Of a DNA stretch of 33,056 bases, positions 26,234 through 33,056 are shown one piece after another. The first letter of the stretch is position 1, and every line of letters begins with the position of its first letter. The DNA is from an uncultured Prevotellaceae bacterium (GTDB lineage Bacteria > Bacteroidota > Bacteroidia > Bacteroidales > Bacteroidaceae): assembly GCA_902780635.1 (NCBI GenBank), contig CACZGH010000035.1, positions 1-33,056 of the forward strand, in the 5' to 3' direction. The notes under the pieces were generated by a model. It made no database searches and had not been told where the DNA came from. It worked only from the letters and a program-made list of their open reading frames with translations. A program made the position numbers and the translations under genes.

Positions 26234-26896
26234 CTAATACTCCGTATTTTTGATTTTCACCTTATTGTCGACAGAATTGCTGCCCCGGTTTTTTTCAGTC
26301 TTATAATAGACTTTCAACACGGCCATGTCTCGTAGCAAATCCATCCCGCCAACTTCCACCTTGATGATGTCGAGACCAGTGCGCTTTTCCAGGTCTGCCA
26401 CCAGTTCCTCGCGACACTCCGGCTTGACGAGTTCAATACGGTCATACTGGATGAGTTTGCACGGTTCCAGTTTCAGTCTGCTCTCACACACCCACACCGA
26501 AACCACAATGATGGCATCAGTGATGATCAGCTCGGCAAAAGTCATGGTAGAAGCCAGTGCATTCACCACAGACAGACAGATGAGCAAGAAGAGATAAGTC
26601 ATCTCACGCACAGGCATGGTGTCTGTGCGGTAACGCATAATGCTGAAGATGCCAAACAATCCGATACCCACACCGATGCCTGTCTTGCCTTTCATATCCT
26701 CCAACACGAAGATCATGAAGAAGACGATGAAGAAGATCGCCACACCGATGAGCATGAATGTGAAGTAGAAGTCGCGCCGCTTGCTTTTCTGATAATACAG
26801 ACGGTCGACGATAAGCCAGTTGACCAAAGTGCATATCGCAAAACGCACCAGCATATGGAAAAATTCCGGTGAGATCAGATTAAATATTGCATCCAT
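26234..26896 (-). CDS. DUF4956 inner-membrane protein
   Basis: 220 residues. Hydrophobic segments are at about 17-30, 44-65, 74-86, 99-116 and 122-136, followed by a soluble C-terminal domain (about 137-220). Between segments 3 and 4 lies the conserved IFSIMRYRTDTMPVREMTYLF stretch (split here around residue 94), the hallmark of DUF4956. Function unknown. Members are repeatedly found beside VTC polyphosphate-polymerase-domain proteins, exactly as here (VTC gene 77 bp upstream), so it may be the membrane part of a phosphate-polymer system. No promoter of its own is seen. Confidence 0.88.
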   Translation of the reverse strand: MDAIFNLISPEFFHMLVRFAICTLVNWLIVDRLYYQKSKRRDFYFTFMLIGVAIFFIVFFMIFVLEDMKGKTGIGVGIGLFGIFSIMRYRTDTMPVREMTYLFLLICLSVVNALASTMTFAELIITDAIIVVSVWVCESRLKLEPCKLIQYDRIELVKPECREELVADLEKRTGLDIIKVEVGGMDLLRDMAVLKVYYKTEKNRGSNSVDNKVKIKNTEY

Positions 26897-26916
26897 TATT
26901 ATATATATATTATGAT

Positions 26917-26978
26917 TTATGAATTGTCAATCGTGACTGCGCAGCTGATGAGCTTGCGAATAATTATGAATTGTCAAT
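26917..26978. repeat. 15-bp direct repeat
   Basis: TTATGAATTGTCAAT at 26917-26931 and 26964-26978; the second copy reaches into the last codons of the VTC gene. It may be a duplication scar. Confidence 0.7.
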
Positions 26979-27720
26979 TGCGCTGGGCGATTTTGTTGAT
27001 TTCGATAATTTTACGTTTGAAACGGTTCACCCGCAATTGATTGTTGGTCAAGGCACTGCCAATGCAGTATTTACTAAAGCCATGGGGAAAGACTCTCAGC
27101 TGACGGAGCATGGCCAGCACTGGTGAATAACATAGGCCATCACGCTTGAGTTCGACGATCACCAATGGATGCATCATTTTGTCCACGCCCGTGACAGGAT
27201 TGTGGAAAGACAGATGTGTATCGATGGTGAGACGCTCCGTCTTGGCCTTATTGACCAGTGTCACCCTGTCGAAGCTGTTGTCTAAAGAAGGAATCAGCGA
27301 CTGTATGTCATAGTGCAGATGAGTGGCGATGAATGCCCGTTTCTCCTCATCGTCCAGAGACATATCTGTCACTTTCATTCTTTTCTTCTTCGTCCGCCCG
27401 TGATTGTTTTTGGTTTTCACCTCCATAAACTGCAGCTGACTACTGACGTAGGTGCGGAAACGCAGTTTCTGCCTGTTGGTATGCCCATTCTGATGCACAC
27501 GAAACATATCGAAATCGTCGGTATCGTAGTAGGACGTCTCATAGCGCATATTACGCTCGCCATTGATATCTTGCACCCAATAAGCGTCCCTGGCCATCTC
27601 AAGCAGTTGCATGAGTACCGGCATGGTGGTCACGAACTTGGTGTCGATGCGATTCATCAGTCTGATGCTACTCATCTCCTCAAGTGTGATGGGGTCATAA
27701 TGCGCCAGGATGTCGTTCAT
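26974..27720 (-). CDS. VTC domain protein (polyphosphate polymerase-like)
   Basis: A 248-residue protein with the VTC tunnel-fold pattern known from the yeast vacuolar transporter chaperone, where the domain makes inorganic polyphosphate from ATP. Visible hallmarks in order are NRIDTKF (R24, K28), YYDTDDFDMF (64-73), KLRFRTY (K85, R87, R89), FMEVKTK (E100, K102, K104), RLTIDTHL and VIVELK. These supply the basic tunnel lining and the metal-binding glutamates. No signal peptide or membrane span, so cytoplasmic. It is the first gene of the three-gene cassette, behind a perfect promoter. Bacterial VTC proteins are mostly uncharacterised, so polymerase activity is an inference from the motif set. 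Confidence 0.85.
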   Translation of the reverse strand: MNDILAHYDPITLEEMSSIRLMNRIDTKFVTTMPVLMQLLEMARDAYWVQDINGERNMRYETSYYDTDDFDMFRVHQNGHTNRQKLRFRTYVSSQLQFMEVKTKNNHGRTKKKRMKVTDMSLDDEEKRAFIATHLHYDIQSLIPSLDNSFDRVTLVNKAKTERLTIDTHLSFHNPVTGVDKMMHPLVIVELKRDGLCYSPVLAMLRQLRVFPHGFSKYCIGSALTNNQLRVNRFKRKIIEINKIAQRN

Positions 27721-27761
27721 GTTGCGGCTGTTTTGAAGTACACAATGGGTTGTTGACAGTG

Positions 27762-27793
27762 CAAAGATAGTCTCTGCGGCCTACTGCTGCAAA
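27762..27793 (-). promoter_or_regulatory. promoter of the VTC-DUF4956-DUF2490 cassette
   Basis: On the minus strand TATCTTTG (27762-27769) and TTTG (27790-27793), 20 nt apart, a full consensus match; leader about 35 nt. Confidence 0.75.
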
Positions 27794-27810
27794 AAAATTC
27801 AGCCAAGCTG
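27792..27810 (-). terminator. weak terminator candidate after asd
   Basis: On the minus strand CAGC-TTG-GCTG (27800-27810) is followed by AATTTTTTT. The stem is only 4 bp, and the T-run coincides with the -33 area of the VTC promoter. Confidence 0.3.
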
Positions 27811-27841
27811 CCGGAATACTCAGCAAACACCCCCATAAGGG

Positions 27842-28861
27842 CTATTTGCCTGATCCCACGTTGCCTACACTGACCAAGTATTCGGCTATCTGCACCGCAT
27901 TGAGAGCGGCACCCTTACGTATCTGATCACCACTAAGCCACAGTGTCAGTCCATTGTCATCAGCAATGTCTTTGCGGATGCGTCCCACGAAAATATTGTC
28001 TTTTCCTGCGGTGTCAAGAGGCATCGGGTAAACCAGATGAGTGGGGTCGTCACAGAGCGTACATCCTGGAGCGACAGAAATGGCCTGCTGAGCAGCCTCC
28101 ACACTGATGGGTTGTTCTGTCTCAATCCATACGCTTTCAGAATGAGAACGGAGCGAACTGACCCTCACACAGGTGGCCGAGCAACGGACATCGGAATGCA
28201 TGATCTTGCGGGTCTCATTATACATCTTCATCTCCTCTTTGGTGTATCCATTGGGCTGGAAGACATCAATCTGCGGGATCACATTGTAAGCCAACTGGTA
28301 GGGGAATTTGTTCACCGTGACAGGTTGGCCCTCCACGATATCGCGATATTGCTGTTCAAGCTCTGCCATGGCAGCAGCACCGGCGCCACTGGCACTCTGA
28401 TAACTCGACACATGGATGCGGCGTATGTGCGACAACTGCTCTAAGGGTTGCAGCACCACCACCATCATGATAGTAGTACAATTGGGATTGGCAATGATGC
28501 CACGTGGACGGGTGAGCGCATCCACCGCGTTGCACTCTGGCACGACGAGAGGCACATCCTCATCCATACGGAAAGCGCTGGAGTTGTCTATCATCACCGC
28601 ACCATATTTCGTAATGGTTTCGGCAAACTCCTTGGAAGTGCCTGCACCTGCTGAAGTGAATGCGATGTCCACCCCTTTAAAATCATCGTTGTGCTGGAGC
28701 AGGCGCACCTCATGCTCCTTGCCCTTGAATGTATATTTACGTCCTGCACTACGTGATGAGCCAAACAGCATCAGTTCGTCAATGGGAAAATCACGCTCTT
28801 CAAGCACCCGGAGAAACTCCTGACCGACTGCTCCACTTGCTCCTACAATCGCTACTTTCAT
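27842..28861 (-). CDS. asd: aspartate-semialdehyde dehydrogenase
   Basis: Reduces aspartyl phosphate to aspartate semialdehyde with NADPH, the branch point to lysine/diaminopimelate, threonine and methionine. From ATG 28861 the protein has 339 residues and starts [20 protein letters not shown], the NADP-binding loop. An in-frame ATG at 28897 lies inside the -7 element (28895-28902) and is rejected. Catalytic Cys128 is in NPNCTTI, and the active-site His in SLRSHSES. Single-gene unit, divergent from the antiporter operon. Confidence 0.96.
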   Translation of the reverse strand: MKVAIVGASGAVGQEFLRVLEERDFPIDELMLFGSSRSAGRKYTFKGKEHEVRLLQHNDDFKGVDIAFTSAGAGTSKEFAETITKYGAVMIDNSSAFRMDEDVPLVVPECNAVDALTRPRGIIANPNCTTIMMVVVLQPLEQLSHIRRIHVSSYQSASGAGAAAMAELEQQYRDIVEGQPVTVNKFPYQLAYNVIPQIDVFQPNGYTKEEMKMYNETRKIMHSDVRCSATCVRVSSLRSHSESVWIETEQPISVEAAQQAISVAPGCTLCDDPTHLVYPMPLDTAGKDNIFVGRIRKDIADDNGLTLWLSGDQIRKGAALNAVQIAEYLVSVGNVGSGK

Positions 28862-28894
28862 CTCTTTTTTATTTTTGAATTCTATTTTGAGTTG

Positions 28895-28902
28895 CAAAAT
28901 TA
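28895..28902 (-). promoter_or_regulatory. -7 element of asd
   Basis: TAATTTTG on the minus strand; no clear TTTG at -33. It sets the asd start at 28861. Confidence 0.55.
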
Positions 28903-28993
28903 CAATTTTTCAGCCGATTTGTCGAATAATCGATTGTTTTTTTGTGTTTTTGATAAAAAAAGAGAAGCGAGGATGCCTCTTTTCACAATCTTT

Positions 28994-29028
28994 AGATAAG
29001 ACAGGATAGATAAGACAGGAGGCGCCTC
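28994..29028. repeat. 14-bp tandem repeat and palindrome in the asd/antiporter gap
   Basis: AGATAAGACAGGA at 28994-29006 and 29008-29020 (period 14, built from two related heptamers), running into the palindrome GAGGCGCCTC (29019-29028). It lies about 30 bp upstream of the antiporter promoter and could hold a regulator site. Confidence 0.7.
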
Positions 29029-29056
29029 AACAATGAAAACAAAAATGGCTTTTTGT

Positions 29057-29087
29057 TTTGCATTGTCTTCGGCTTTCACTATCTTTG
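29057..29087 (+). promoter_or_regulatory. promoter of the antiporter operon
   Basis: TTTG (29057-29060) and TATCTTTG (29080-29087), 19 nt apart. The leader to ATG 29106 is about 12 nt. Confidence 0.75.
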
Positions 29088-29105
29088 CAGAACAAATGTA
29101 CGTGC

Positions 29106-31217
29106 ATGCCACATCTATCAACATATTTCCCTATCACCGACCCTACACTGATCTTTCTTGTCGTGCTGTGTGTCATTTTGTTTGCACCCATCATCATGGG
29201 CAAACTGCGCATACCACACATTATCGGCATGGTGCTCGCCGGTGTCATTTTAGGGGAATTTGGATTTAACATCTTGAAGCGTGACGACTCCTTTGAGCTT
29301 TTCGGCCGGGTGGGTATGTACTATATCATGTTTCTCGCCGGACTGGAGATGGACATGGAGAACATGAAGAAGACGAAAAACAAGATGCTTGTGTTCGGTC
29401 TCCTCACCTCAAGTGTGCCTTTCCTCATCACCGTGCTCATCGCAAGATGGTTTCTGGATTATTCCATGGCGGCATCGCTGTTGCTCGGATGTATCATGGC
29501 CTCCAACACACTGATAGCCTACCCCATCATAGGGCGTTTTGGCCTGCAGCAGCATCCGGGTGCCTCGCTGAGCGTTGGAGCCACCATGGTGGCACTGCTC
29601 CTGTCGCTCATCATCCTTGCTGCCGTGGCCAGCACGTTCTCCACAGAGAGCGGCATCCTGTTCTGGACGATATTCTGCGTCAAGATCTTGCTCTTCTGTG
29701 CCATCCTGTTCCTTTTTATTCCAAGGACAGCGCGCTGGTTTCTCAGAAGATACTCCGACTCCGTGATGCAGTACATCTTCGTCATCGCCATCATGTTCAC
29801 CAGTGCTGCCCTGGCCGAGGCTGCCAACCTGGAAGGCATCCTCGGAGCGTTCCTCTCTGGTTTGATCCTCAACCGTTACATTCCACGACTCTCGTCGCTG
29901 ATGAACAGGATAGAGTTTATCGGCAACGCCATCTTCATCCCCTATTTCCTCATCGGTGTGGGCATGCTCATCAATGTGAGGGTGCTGTTGCAGGGTGGCG
30001 ACATCATCTGGCTTGTCCTCCTCATGGTGTTCATCGCTGTGGCAGGAAAAGCTATCGCCGCCTATCTGACCTGTCTGATTTACAAATTGTCCCTGCTGAC
30101 AGGACATATCATGTTTGGACTCACATCTGCCCACGCCGCAGGAGGTATCGCCATGGTGATAGTGGGCATGAGGATAGAGACATCGCCCGGACACTACCTG
30201 GTCGACGACCAAATGCTCAACGGGGTTATCTGCATGATTTTGTTCACCTGCATTATCAGTACCATCATCACAGAGAAGACCGCCCTGAAAGTCATCGTCA
30301 GAGGTCATATGAAATACGCAGACAAGCATCATCAGGATGATGAGAAGATATTACTCCCCATGAAGTATCCCGAGTTGGCAGAAGGTCTGCTGAGTGTGGC
30401 CCTCGTCATGAGAAACGAGAAGCTCAACCGAGGACTAGTGGGACTCAATATCGTCTATGACGACCAGAAACGGCATGAGAACCAAGAGAAAGGCCGTCGG
30501 CTGCTCGACCACATGGCCAAATTGGCCAGCGCTGCCGACGTGCGGATGCAGACACAAGTGAGAATCGCCGCCAACATCGCCAATGGCATCAAGCACGCCT
30601 TCAAAGAGTTCGATGCCTCGGAGATCATCATGGGCCTGCACATACACCACGATATCAACCCCAAATTCTGGGGTGAGTTTGCACAAAGCCTTTACAATGG
30701 GCTCAACCGCCAGATTATCTTCGTCAGACTCAAGCAACCCATCAACACCCTCCGGTGCATCCAGGTGGCCGTTCCATCAAGGGCAGAGTTTGAGCCCGGC
30801 TTCCACAGATGGCTAGAGCGGCTGCTCCGGATGGCAGAGAACCTCGACTGCCGCATCCTTTTTCACGCACGCAAGGAATGCAACGAAATGATACGTGAAT
30901 ACGCCAGGCGCAAGCATCCCAGCGCCAGAAGCGAATATGCACTGATGGGGCACTGGAACGAACTTCCCCATCTGGCTGAGCAAGTCAACGACGACCATAT
31001 CATCGTGTTTGTCATCTCACGTAAGGGTAATCTGTCGTATAAGACTGCGTTTGAGAAACTGCCCTTGGAGATAGAACATTTCTACGTCGGCAAGAGCCTT
31101 ATGATCATCTTCCCCGACCAATATGGCGACCGCATGGACTCCATGACCTTCGCTGAGCCGCAGCATCAAGAAGAGAAGAGCGCCTACCAAGACATCAAAG
31201 AATGGATACAAAAATAA
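29106..31217 (+). CDS. CPA2 monovalent cation:proton antiporter with USP-like tail
   Basis: A 703-residue inner-membrane protein expected to exchange Na+ or K+ for H+. The start at 29106 ([13 protein letters not shown]) is set by the promoter; an in-frame ATG at 29058 lies in the -33 element. About 12-13 hydrophobic helices cover residues 15-400, with the family stretches [51 protein letters not shown] and [21 protein letters not shown]. Residues about 420-700 are soluble and resemble tandem universal-stress-protein domains (for example [26 protein letters not shown]), a likely nucleotide-sensing regulatory tail. The next gene starts 7 bp later. Confidence 0.9.
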   Translation: MPHLSTYFPITDPTLIFLVVLCVILFAPIIMGKLRIPHIIGMVLAGVILGEFGFNILKRDDSFELFGRVGMYYIMFLAGLEMDMENMKKTKNKMLVFGLLTSSVPFLITVLIARWFLDYSMAASLLLGCIMASNTLIAYPIIGRFGLQQHPGASLSVGATMVALLLSLIILAAVASTFSTESGILFWTIFCVKILLFCAILFLFIPRTARWFLRRYSDSVMQYIFVIAIMFTSAALAEAANLEGILGAFLSGLILNRYIPRLSSLMNRIEFIGNAIFIPYFLIGVGMLINVRVLLQGGDIIWLVLLMVFIAVAGKAIAAYLTCLIYKLSLLTGHIMFGLTSAHAAGGIAMVIVGMRIETSPGHYLVDDQMLNGVICMILFTCIISTIITEKTALKVIVRGHMKYADKHHQDDEKILLPMKYPELAEGLLSVALVMRNEKLNRGLVGLNIVYDDQKRHENQEKGRRLLDHMAKLASAADVRMQTQVRIAANIANGIKHAFKEFDASEIIMGLHIHHDINPKFWGEFAQSLYNGLNRQIIFVRLKQPINTLRCIQVAVPSRAEFEPGFHRWLERLLRMAENLDCRILFHARKECNEMIREYARRKHPSARSEYALMGHWNELPHLAEQVNDDHIIVFVISRKGNLSYKTAFEKLPLEIEHFYVGKSLMIIFPDQYGDRMDSMTFAEPQHQEEKSAYQDIKEWIQK

Positions 31218-31224
31218 ACCAGAT

Positions 31225-31917
31225 ATGATAGACATCAAAGACATCACAAAAAGCTTTGGAGCCTTGCAAGTGCTCAAAGGCATCAACTTGCACATCAACA
31301 AGGGCGAGATCCTGAGCATTGTAGGCCCCAGCGGTGCCGGCAAGACCACACTGCTGCAAATCATCGGCACCCTCGACACGCCCGACAACGGCTCCATCAT
31401 CATCGACGGTATCGATGTCAAAGGTATGTCTGCCGACAAATTGGCCGAGTTTCGCAACAAGCATATCGGCTTTGTTTTCCAGTTTCACCAACTCTTGCCT
31501 GAGTTTACGGCGATAGAAAACATCATGATACCTGCATACATCGCCGGTAAGTCTACCTCAGAAGCACAGAAGAAGGCTGTCGAACTGTTGGAGTTTATGG
31601 GGCTGACCGACCGTGCGCATCACAAGCCCAACCAACTCTCCGGTGGTGAGAAACAGCGGGTGGCAGTGGCCAGGGCACTGGTCAATGAGCCTTTGGTCAT
31701 CCTCGCCGACGAGCCTTCAGGCAGTCTCGACACCAAAAACAAGGCAGAGCTGCACCAACTCTTTTTCGACCTGCGCGACCGCTATGGCATGACCTTCGTC
31801 ATAGTGACACACGATGAAGGGCTCGCTCAACTGACCGACCGCACCATCCATCTGAAAGACGGACTGATCGTGGATGACACAGACACAACTACAAAAACAG
31901 AGGAGGAGACCCTATGA
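31225..31917 (+). CDS. ABC transporter ATPase, LolD/MacB-type
   Basis: 230-residue ATPase subunit, probably for lipoprotein release or a related envelope task. Walker A is GPSGAGKTT (34-42, K40), the Q-loop Q86 is in [14 protein letters not shown], the signature is LSGGEKQR (138-145), and Walker B is VILADEP (158-164), with the H-loop in VTHDE. The [16 protein letters not shown] segment is typical of LolD. No permease gene is adjacent, so the LolCE-type partner must be elsewhere. It lies 7 bp after the antiporter gene and overlaps the next gene by 4 bp. Confidence 0.88.
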   Translation: MIDIKDITKSFGALQVLKGINLHINKGEILSIVGPSGAGKTTLLQIIGTLDTPDNGSIIIDGIDVKGMSADKLAEFRNKHIGFVFQFHQLLPEFTAIENIMIPAYIAGKSTSEAQKKAVELLEFMGLTDRAHHKPNQLSGGEKQRVAVARALVNEPLVILADEPSGSLDTKNKAELHQLFFDLRDRYGMTFVIVTHDEGLAQLTDRTIHLKDGLIVDDTDTTTKTEEETL

Positions 31918-32753
31918 GACACATCCAACTTGGCGACTACAACACCCTCACGGTGGTCAAGACCGTCGACTTCGGCGTCTATCTTGACGGTTATGATGAC
32001 GGGGAGATCCTGCTCCCCACAAGGTATGTGCCCGATGGCGTCGGTGTAGGCGACACCATAGAGGTATTCATCTACCTCGACCAGGACGAGCGACTCATCG
32101 CCACCACCCAACGTCCGCTGGCAAAAGTGGGCGACTTCGCCTATCTGGAAGTGGCTTGGGTCAACCAATATGGGGCTTTTCTCGACTGGGGACTGATGAA
32201 AGACCTCTTTTGTCCTTTCAGAGAACAGAAGAGAAAGATGGAGAAAGGGATGAAGCATATCGTGCATGTGCATCTCGACCCAGAGAGCTACCGCATCGTG
32301 GCATCGGCCAAAATAGAGCGCTTCATCGACCCCGATGCACCTCTCTACCGGCACAACGAAAGTGTGGACCTGCTGATATGGCAAAAGACAGACATGGGCT
32401 TCAAAGTCATTGTCGACAACCGCTATCAAGGACTGATCTACAAAGACCAGATATTTAAGAGCATATACACTGGCGACAGGATGAAAGGATATGTCAACCA
32501 GGTGCGCCCCGACGGCAAGATAGACGTGATGCTGCAGCCCTCAGGCCGGCAACAGACCAAAGATTTCGCCGATGCGCTGCTCGATTACCTCATCGCCCAC
32601 CAAGGGTTCTGTCCTTATGGCGATAAGACCGACGCCGACGTGATCAGCCGCGTCTTCTCCGTCAGTAAGAAAACTTTTAAAAGAGCCATCGGCGATTTAT
32701 ATAAGCGCAGAATCATACAAATAGAGGAAAAAGGCATCCGACTCCTCCAATAA
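31914..32753 (+). CDS. CvfB/YitL-type S1 RNA-binding protein
   Basis: 279 residues with three OB/S1-like segments: the first near residues 5-60 ([20 protein letters not shown]), the second at about 70-135 ([23 protein letters not shown]) and the third at about 150-210 ([20 protein letters not shown]...[16 protein letters not shown]). A winged-helix end ([29 protein letters not shown]) follows. This is the CvfB architecture; Staphylococcus CvfB affects virulence gene expression through RNA. Role here unknown. Starts in ATGA overlap with the ATPase gene. Confidence 0.88.
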   Translation: MRHIQLGDYNTLTVVKTVDFGVYLDGYDDGEILLPTRYVPDGVGVGDTIEVFIYLDQDERLIATTQRPLAKVGDFAYLEVAWVNQYGAFLDWGLMKDLFCPFREQKRKMEKGMKHIVHVHLDPESYRIVASAKIERFIDPDAPLYRHNESVDLLIWQKTDMGFKVIVDNRYQGLIYKDQIFKSIYTGDRMKGYVNQVRPDGKIDVMLQPSGRQQTKDFADALLDYLIAHQGFCPYGDKTDADVISRVFSVSKKTFKRAIGDLYKRRIIQIEEKGIRLLQ

Positions 32754-32768
32754 TGTAACCAATTTGGG

Positions 32769-32782
32769 TAAAATCGATTTTA
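32769..32782. repeat. 14-bp palindrome
   Basis: TAAAATCGATTTTA, a perfect palindrome 15 bp after the cvfB-like stop. It is AT-rich and lacks a terminator form; a protein-binding site is possible. Confidence 0.5.
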
Positions 32783-32807
32783 TAGCCATTTTTAATACAA
32801 AAAAATC

Positions 32808-32837
32808 ATTGTATATCAAATTTATTGTATACATTTG
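32808..32837 (+). promoter_or_regulatory. promoter with two direct repeats
   Basis: TACATTTG (32830-32837) is a perfect -7 element, with TTG (32809-32811) at -33. ATTGTATA occurs twice, at 32808-32815 and 32824-32831, overlapping both elements 16 bp apart, suggesting an operator. Confidence 0.6.
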
Positions 32838-32858
32838 CGACGAAATAATTAGCCCATT

Positions 32859-32939
32859 ATGGTAAGGAAAAAGCCCTCTATAAGAGAGTTAAGCCATATC
32901 TATCCGACAGAGGGCAATACGGGGGCGTCTCAAGTGTGA
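32859..32939 (+). CDS. 26-codon small ORF, or non-coding leader RNA
   Basis: Between promoter and terminator an ATG opens MVRKKPSIRELSHIYPTEGN and six more residues; the stop falls inside the terminator hairpin. The transcript would be about 110 nt (from about 32844 to 32957). GCCCTCT (32873-32879) and AGAGGGC (32909-32915) can pair, so the RNA may be the functional product instead. The peptide is basic at its start and has no membrane segment. I recognise neither the peptide nor an RNA family. Confidence 0.4.
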   Translation: MVRKKPSIRELSHIYPTEGNTGASQV

Positions 32940-32957
32940 GGCGCCCTTATTTTTTTA
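32923..32957 (+). terminator. intrinsic terminator
   Basis: GGGCGTCTC (32923-32931) and GAGGCGCCC (32938-32946) form a 9-bp stem with one G-T pair and a 6-nt loop, followed by TTATTTTTTT. Confidence 0.9.
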
Positions 32958-32990
32958 TATTGGTGTCCGCTAAAAATGAATAACAGACCG

Positions 32991-33036
32991 AACACGTGTC
33001 CGCATTGCCGATAAACAGGCATTGCGGACTCGTGTT
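32991..33036. repeat. long imperfect hairpin at window edge
   Basis: Arms 32991-33009 and 33018-33036 pair over 19 positions with two T-T mismatches and an 8-nt loop. The word GTGTCCGC occurs at 32963-32970 and 32996-33003. It may be the end of an insertion sequence or a terminator lying beyond the small unit; the sequence stops too soon to tell. Confidence 0.6.
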
Positions 33037-33056
33037 TCAAAAAGTAAGCCCCTTAG

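Overview
The window is a contiguous piece of a Bacteroidota chromosome, most likely a Prevotella-type member of the Bacteroidales. The evidence is the repeated occurrence of the Bacteroidetes promoter (-7 TAnnTTTG with a -33 TTTG/TTG about 19-21 nt upstream), a lipoprotein with an acidic +2 region after the lipobox Cys, GH78 and PL1 secreted glycan enzymes, the IlvD-IlvB-IlvN-thioesterase-IlvC order, and an IS1380-type transposase remnant with Bacteroidales-like sequence. No phage, CRISPR array, rRNA or tRNA gene is visible.

Layout. 1-190: a strongly structured stretch, possibly a minus-strand RNA gene cut by the window edge. 408-8300 (+): secreted/envelope enzymes, namely a GH78 alpha-L-rhamnosidase fused in frame to an outer-membrane barrel protein with its own signal peptide, an M1 aminopeptidase and a PL1 pectate lyase. 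8337-11979 (+): trmD, an M24B Xaa-Pro peptidase and a secreted C1 (bleomycin-hydrolase-like) peptidase. 12482-16106 (+): recJ and recQ, overlapping and probably translationally coupled. 16115-18274 (-): a FucP-type MFS transporter and an orphan lipoprotein. 18308-18976: a gene graveyard holding an IS1380 transposase fragment and the last part of an outer-membrane protein. 18977-25026 (-): the branched-chain amino-acid cluster, ilvD-ilvB-ilvN-acyl-ACP thioesterase with overlapping ends, then ilvC behind a promoter of its own and before a strong terminator. 25373-27720 (-): a three-gene cassette of VTC domain protein, DUF4956 membrane protein and DUF2490 outer-membrane barrel with one promoter and one terminator. 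27842-28861 (-): asd. 29106-32753 (+): divergent operon of CPA2 antiporter, LolD-like ATPase and CvfB-like S1 protein. 32800-33056: a compact promoter / 26-codon ORF / terminator unit and a long imperfect hairpin at the edge.

The metabolic theme is amino-acid synthesis (valine/isoleucine by ilv, aspartate-family by asd) next to secreted peptide and plant-glycan breakdown. The least explained parts are the VTC-DUF4956-DUF2490 cassette, the GH78-barrel fusion, the small unit at 32830-32957, and short tandem arrays in many gene gaps, all of period 7 or 8.
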